Source: an uncultured bacterium
GTDB lineage: Bacteria > Bdellovibrionota_C > UBA2361 > SZUA-149 > CALKYB01
DNA length: 9,709 nt
Reading direction: 5' to 3'
Assembly (NCBI GenBank): GCA_938022485.1
Contig: CALIEE010000087.1
Location: forward strand, 1-9,709
Made by a program: the position numbers and the translations under genes. Below the pieces are notes generated by a model that saw only the letters and a list, made by a program, of their open reading frames with translations, was not told the DNA's origin and did not search any database. Positions 5,533 to 9,709 of the stretch are shown one piece after another; positions within the stretch are counted from its first letter, which is position 1; every line of letters starts with the position of its first letter.

Positions 5533-8352
5533 CTAAAAAATCAGCCCAATTCCAACATGAAATCGACCAAAATCTTCGCCTTCCTTTCGGTCCAGGGCTA
5601 GGCCGTAGTCTAAGCTAATTGGCCCAATCGGAGTCTTGTAGCGAAAAGAGATGCCTGGAGAATAACGTAAATCTCCTATATCAGTGCTTTCCCCACTAAA
5701 GCTTCCTCCATTATCGAGAAAGGCTTGTCCCGCATCCAAAAAGAGTGCTCCTGAAATATTTTCAGTAAGGTCGAACTGAAGTTCCGTATTGAACACTAAA
5801 CTACTGTCACCTCCCACGGCGTTGTTCTCCAATCCTCTTGGTCCAACCGATGATAAACGAAACCCACGCAAAGAATTTCGACCACCCAGGAATATTCTCT
5901 GAGAGATAGGTATCGGCTCTCCACTTTCAAAAGGTATCAAGACCTCTCCTCTACCGCTGACAGCCAAAACTACTGACCGCCAAAGTTCAAAGAAAAAACT
6001 CTGCTTAGCTGAGATACGACCAAAAGTGATATCAGAACCTAAAGCCTGGCCTGAAAGTGCAAAGGCTAGTTGAGTACGACCACCCTGACTGGGATTGAAT
6101 TGCTCATTTCTAAAATCATAATCGAGCTCTAGATTGGCAAAGCTAAAAATCGCACTGCCGGAATCACTATCCGATATTTCAACATCATCAAGAACATCAA
6201 ATACTTCTTCATAATATGCCTCAACCCCAGTCCTTAGCTTTAAGCGCTCAGAGATTGGCCAAGACACCCCAACACTGCCTCCAGAACGGTCATAGCTAAA
6301 CTGATCAATGAGCTGAATTTGAAACCTAAAAAAGGCTTCAATTAACAGCTCTAAATCTGAGCCAAGCAAGTTAGGCACTCTATAAAGTGCTCTAGCGTTT
6401 CCTGCGTCAACAACCCTAGGCCCCTCATTTATATAGGCATCGAAACCTAGGCGAGCACTATTCCCATTACCAAAAAGATTCCCCTGCCTAACTTCTCCTA
6501 AAAGCCTCAAACCATCTTCACTGTGAAAACCTACACCAGCAGAGAATCTTCCAGTCTCCCTCTCTGCGACTCTAACCACCATATCTTCAACGGCTGAATC
6601 AAAAACCTCATCCACTGGCTCAAGGTTAACTTTTCTAAAATGACCTAGTTTAAAAAGAGACTTACGAGACTCTTTAACTTTTGATGTGGTCCAAGGATCT
6701 CCCTCCTTAATTCGAAGCGAGCGACTAATAACTTGATCATGAGTATGAAGATTACCAGCTATGTTGATTTTACCGACCTGTACCCTAAGACCAGGTTCAA
6801 TTCTAAAGACTAGGTATCCCCCATCTAGGTCAAGGCCTGCTTTGACTTTAGCAACTGGATAGCCAAGGGCTAAGATTTCATCCTGAATACGTCGTCTCTC
6901 TATTTCAACGTTTTCTGAGTTGTAATAATCTCCAGCTTGAATACGGCTTTTTAAATTAATTAGGGGTAAAGATTCCGGATCAATAAACGAAGAGCTACCC
7001 ATGCCCTCCAGATCCAAACGAACTCCTTTTAAGCTAAATCTCTCTCCTTCAATGATAGTAACTCGAGGACGAATATAGGTGTCTTCAATTTCGAAGGATA
7101 AGCTACCTTCAACAGAAAAAAATCCCTGACTTCGGTAGTAATCTAACATTGCTTCCAGCTCACCTGAGAGAGATGACTGAGAAATGGGAGGCGACTCCAT
7201 GAAAGAAGACAACAGACCTGGGCGAATTAGGGAACGAAAATACTCAGCAAGTTTTTCGCTGGCAAAAGCCTCATTTCCAGTAAATTGAACAGGCAAGGAT
7301 TTATAACGAGCACCCTCTTCTATGGCAAACTCATAAACTTTTCTAACCCCTCTGACTGGCAATTCAGATAGACTAGTTGAGACTCTGAAGAATCCTTCCT
7401 TGTGATAAAGATCTACTATCTTTCTTTCAAGACTTTTTACCGCAGTTGGAGCAAAAGGGACTTTTCTTGTTTGTATTCCCAGGGGCTCTAGCAGTTCTTC
7501 TGGACTAAAACTCTCATTGCCTCGAAAAACAATTGAAATCGGCTCTCCAACATTAAGAGAAACTTCTATTATTGCACTTTCTGTACTTTGCTCGACAATT
7601 TTTACGTCTTCAATATTGGCTTGTAAGTAACCCTCCTCCCGACAAGCAACTAGAATACCTTGTCTTAAGAGTTCTAGATTATAAGAAGACACAGAATCAT
7701 CAATAAACTGACTTAGAACCGACTCAACCCGGGGACGAACCTCCTCAGCTATACTTTCAGTAAAGACCACCTGCTGAATACTTTGCCTAACCTTTCCTTC
7801 AATTAGAGCGGTAACCTCAGTATAGTGACTCTCCGGACCAGCATCTATAGAAAGTCCTAGGTTGTAAGCTCGATAGCCCTCACGCTCTAATAAAGAAACT
7901 AAAGCAGATCCAAATTTTTTTAAATTTTCGTCAGCTACCAGCTCTCCTCGAAGAGTTGCAGCCAGACTCTCGAGTTTAGACTGCTCTATGCCGCTGTCTC
8001 CTTCAAAAAACACCTTGGAAATAACTGCTTTTGGATGAAGCAGAAATTTAACTTGAACCCCTTCTCGATAGGACTCTAGCCCTGTCTCAACTTTGGAAAA
8101 TACTTCTCTAGTCTCAAGCACTGCCACAGCCTGTGCCAAGCTTTCTTCGGTAAGTGTATCGCCAAGTTTTAAGTCCGTTTTAGAGACTAGATCGTCCCAG
8201 GAAAGATTACTGCTAGTTAAAAAACTAATTTTGGAAATCTTTTCTCCAAAGTAGTTTTGCCTCAACTGTTGATCGGCCTCGGCCAACAGGTTGCTCGAAA
8301 AAACCAGGCAGAAAATTACTACTAGACTGAATTTATTAATCAGACTGTTCAC
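5533..8352 (-). CDS. BamA/TamA-family (Omp85) outer-membrane assembly protein with seven POTRA domains
   Basis: I chose the GTG at 8352 (939 residues). It gives a compact signal peptide (NSLINKFSLVVIFCLVFSSNLLA), has AGAG just upstream and overlaps the tamB stop by 17 bases. ATG 8382 is the main alternative; the frame stays open to 8463. The periplasmic part holds seven POTRA-like repeats at about 37-108, 109-187, 188-270, 271-348, 349-437, 438-521 and 522-599. Six of the seven carry the second-helix G-aromatic motif (REGYRAYNL, EEGYLQANI, KEGFFRVST, SQGFFSVEG, ALGYPVAKV, KLGHFRKVN); the first has REVFSKVET at that place. Residues 600-939 form a beta-barrel with the L6 motif RGF at 829-831 and a C-terminal Phe (VGIGLIF), the usual outer-membrane sorting signal. 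BamA normally has five POTRA domains and TamA three. The adjacent tamB argues for a TamA-like role, but the primary BamA cannot be excluded. Confidence 0.92.
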   Translation of the reverse strand: MNSLINKFSLVVIFCLVFSSNLLAEADQQLRQNYFGEKISKISFLTSSNLSWDDLVSKTDLKLGDTLTEESLAQAVAVLETREVFSKVETGLESYREGVQVKFLLHPKAVISKVFFEGDSGIEQSKLESLAATLRGELVADENLKKFGSALVSLLEREGYRAYNLGLSIDAGPESHYTEVTALIEGKVRQSIQQVVFTESIAEEVRPRVESVLSQFIDDSVSSYNLELLRQGILVACREEGYLQANIEDVKIVEQSTESAIIEVSLNVGEPISIVFRGNESFSPEELLEPLGIQTRKVPFAPTAVKSLERKIVDLYHKEGFFRVSTSLSELPVRGVRKVYEFAIEEGARYKSLPVQFTGNEAFASEKLAEYFRSLIRPGLLSSFMESPPISQSSLSGELEAMLDYYRSQGFFSVEGSLSFEIEDTYIRPRVTIIEGERFSLKGVRLDLEGMGSSSFIDPESLPLINLKSRIQAGDYYNSENVEIERRRIQDEILALGYPVAKVKAGLDLDGGYLVFRIEPGLRVQVGKINIAGNLHTHDQVISRSLRIKEGDPWTTSKVKESRKSLFKLGHFRKVNLEPVDEVFDSAVEDMVVRVAERETGRFSAGVGFHSEDGLRLLGEVRQGNLFGNGNSARLGFDAYINEGPRVVDAGNARALYRVPNLLGSDLELLIEAFFRFQIQLIDQFSYDRSGGSVGVSWPISERLKLRTGVEAYYEEVFDVLDDVEISDSDSGSAIFSFANLELDYDFRNEQFNPSQGGRTQLAFALSGQALGSDITFGRISAKQSFFFELWRSVVLAVSGRGEVLIPFESGEPIPISQRIFLGGRNSLRGFRLSSVGPRGLENNAVGGDSSLVFNTELQFDLTENISGALFLDAGQAFLDNGGSFSGESTDIGDLRYSPGISFRYKTPIGPISLDYGLALDRKEGEDFGRFHVGIGLIF

Positions 8353-9709
8353 CCAACTCTCTTGATTTTTCTTTAAAGCCATTCGAGAAAAGACTGAAGC
8401 TAGGCAATTCTCGCTCATAAATAAAATCCACTCCGAAGGTTCCGCTCGAGTCATCAACATCATCAGTTACAGCTTTTGATCTCCAACCAGCTAAAACATC
8501 CACTGAGTCACTGAGAGGGTAGTCCGCAAAAATAGCACTATTAAATTCTCCTCTTAGTTCAGACTCTAAGTGCAAACTACTTAAGTCAGAAAATTTTCTC
8601 TCAGCGGTAACAAGGGGTACCAGCTCACCAGTAGTATCGGAAAAGGTTGAGTCAATTCCTAGCCTAGAAAAACCAGTAAGTCCGGTAAGACGCTCTGCAA
8701 GGCTGATATCAGAAGTGGGGTTTATTATTTCGACAATTGAGAGTTCCTTTTCCGACTCCTCAGCCAGCGTTAAACTATTTCCCTTAAAACCTAAAAGCGC
8801 CACTAACTCTTCGTCAGAAAGCCCGCTATCAGAAAAGAAAGTGACATCAGGTGAAGTAACAGTACCGGCAATATTAATCCTAAGAGGCACAACCTCTCCA
8901 GTAGTAACATTAACACCGGTTTCCCCGACTATGTTCAACTCTGGATTGTTTGGGTCGGCATCAGATGAAAAAGAAAGTTCCCCTGAGACTAACTGGAATT
9001 GCTCAGGTTGCAGGCCAAAAGTTCCTTGCTCTAAAACTATTTTGCCTTCCAAAGTCGGTCCTGCATCACTACCTAGAATTTTCAGCTCAGGCGTCATTTC
9101 AAGCTTAGCAATGTTAGTCTCCACCAAAATACTATTGTCTCCTGACAAACTTAAATCGTATTCGATTCCAGCTCCGCCTGAAGAACCACCAGATTGAATC
9201 TCACCACCAATGATAGAATCACGGGCAGAAGCCAGCATACGAAATAGATCTACAGAGTTTTCATAATATGCTTTATCAAGCTCAATATCACCTTTCAAAG
9301 CCAGAGAACTATCCTCAGTCTTAACTAGAAATAGTTTACCCCCAAAGTTCAAACTAAGTTCCTGACTAGGTGAAAGTTCGATATCTTTTAAAGTTAAACC
9401 TAGATCAAGATTTCGCTGGTCAGGGGATAAGAAATTCTTCCACTCCCCAGCTCCTTTTATATTCCCTCTGCCTACTCTCGCACTTAAGTCCGCTATACTT
9501 AGATCCTTCCCTTTAAAATTAAGTCTTCCCTGAATCTCATTGGCACCTACAATGGAACGTCCAATAGCAAAGGAAACCAAGCCTTTCACTAAGTCAGCAG
9601 AACCGTAAAGCTCAGGTTGAGCAGCCTTACCAGTAATTCTCAAGTCCATATCCATGGCACCTGAGAGTTGCTCTAAGTTAGATTGCACCCAATTTAATTG
9701 ATCCAGACT
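8336..9709 (-). CDS. tamB: TamB-type translocation/assembly protein, 5'-partial (C-terminal 457 residues)
   Basis: The frame is open to the window edge, so the N-terminus and most of the long beta-helical body lie beyond 9709; GTG 9688 is internal. The visible part shows repetitive alternating polar/hydrophobic strands of the TamB/AsmA-like groove (for example LDLGLTLKDIELS and LALKGDIELDKAYY). The conserved TamB C-terminal domain (DUF490) follows: GELSFSSDADPNNPELNIVGE, then INIAGTVTSPDVTFFSDSGLSDEELVALLGF. The last 130 residues form strand-rich sequence ending SVDVLAGW...GTFGVDFIYERELPSF, plus a short polar tail. TamB is anchored in the inner membrane and spans the periplasm to an Omp85 partner, helping outer-membrane protein insertion and lipid movement. 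The partner here is the next gene, which starts inside the end of this one. In E. coli the order is the reverse, tamA before tamB. The family call is strong. Confidence 0.92.
   Translation of the reverse strand, partial: SLDQLNWVQSNLEQLSGAMDMDLRITGKAAQPELYGSADLVKGLVSFAIGRSIVGANEIQGRLNFKGKDLSIADLSARVGRGNIKGAGEWKNFLSPDQRNLDLGLTLKDIELSPSQELSLNFGGKLFLVKTEDSSLALKGDIELDKAYYENSVDLFRMLASARDSIIGGEIQSGGSSGGAGIEYDLSLSGDNSILVETNIAKLEMTPELKILGSDAGPTLEGKIVLEQGTFGLQPEQFQLVSGELSFSSDADPNNPELNIVGETGVNVTTGEVVPLRINIAGTVTSPDVTFFSDSGLSDEELVALLGFKGNSLTLAEESEKELSIVEIINPTSDISLAERLTGLTGFSRLGIDSTFSDTTGELVPLVTAERKFSDLSSLHLESELRGEFNSAIFADYPLSDSVDVLAGWRSKAVTDDVDDSSGTFGVDFIYERELPSFSLFSNGFKEKSRELGEQSD

Noticed and set aside
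5511..5534. tRNA T-arm-like sequence (minus-strand GTTCAAAC) just after the Omp85 stop
   Set aside because: The five bases on either side of the putative T loop do not pair beyond one base pair, and no acceptor stem, D arm or anticodon arm is present.
5151..5601. Two plus-strand open frames opposite trxA and the Omp85 end
   Set aside because: They are antisense to clearly coding sequence, and low-complexity Ser/Thr/Asn content is typical of shadow frames.
8353..8463. Longest possible start of the Omp85 protein at 8463
   Set aside because: It would place 37 extra residues before the signal peptide and overlap tamB by over 120 bases; GTG 8352 or ATG 8382 fit better.
8715..9197. Plus-strand open frame of 160 codons inside tamB
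   Set aside because: It is antisense to strongly conserved TamB C-terminal domain sequence, and its Ser/Pro-rich composition reflects the opposite strand.
1..9709. CRISPR array, riboswitch, rRNA or complete mobile element
   Set aside because: I saw no regularly spaced repeats, no recognisable riboswitch or rRNA core sequence, and the only transposase is a broken IS66 fragment.

Overview
The window comes from a diderm (outer-membrane) bacterium of moderately low GC content. The evidence is a Wza-like polysaccharide export lipoprotein, an Omp85 barrel protein and a TamB-type protein. Nothing visible fixes the lineage. A seven-POTRA Omp85 protein and an exopolysaccharide-type TPR protein would fit a delta-proteobacterium-like group (Bdellovibrionota, Myxococcota or similar), but that is only a weak inference.

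Layout. (1) Positions 2-3021, plus strand: a tight run of three genes with gaps of 0 and 2 bases. They encode the end of a TPR protein, a polysaccharide export lipoprotein and a 555-residue fusion of prephenate dehydratase, ACT domain and prephenate dehydrogenase. (2) Positions 3022-5050: a low-density, rearranged stretch. It holds a probable decayed small lipoprotein gene (plus), a small signal-peptide/membrane-helix protein (minus) between the arms of a 17-base inverted repeat, a broken IS66-family transposase fragment (minus) and an orphan 112-residue acidic protein (plus). Several short repeats lie near the break points. (3) Positions 5051-9709, minus strand: tamB (cut by the window edge), then a large BamA/TamA-family gene overlapping the end of tamB, then thioredoxin.

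How the genes work together. The first two genes look like the distal end of an exopolysaccharide synthesis/export locus. The aromatic amino-acid fusion enzyme appears to be co-transcribed with them without an obvious functional link. The tamB and Omp85 genes should form an inner-to-outer membrane assembly pair, with TamB bridging the periplasm and the seven-POTRA protein forming the outer-membrane barrel. Thioredoxin follows on the same strand, but a 155-base gap suggests it may have its own promoter.

I see no complete new defence, CRISPR or mobile system. The least ordinary items are the PheA-ACT-TyrA domain order without chorismate mutase, the seven POTRA domains with tamB placed first, and the repeat-bounded block of decayed and orphan genes at 3.0-4.9 kb.
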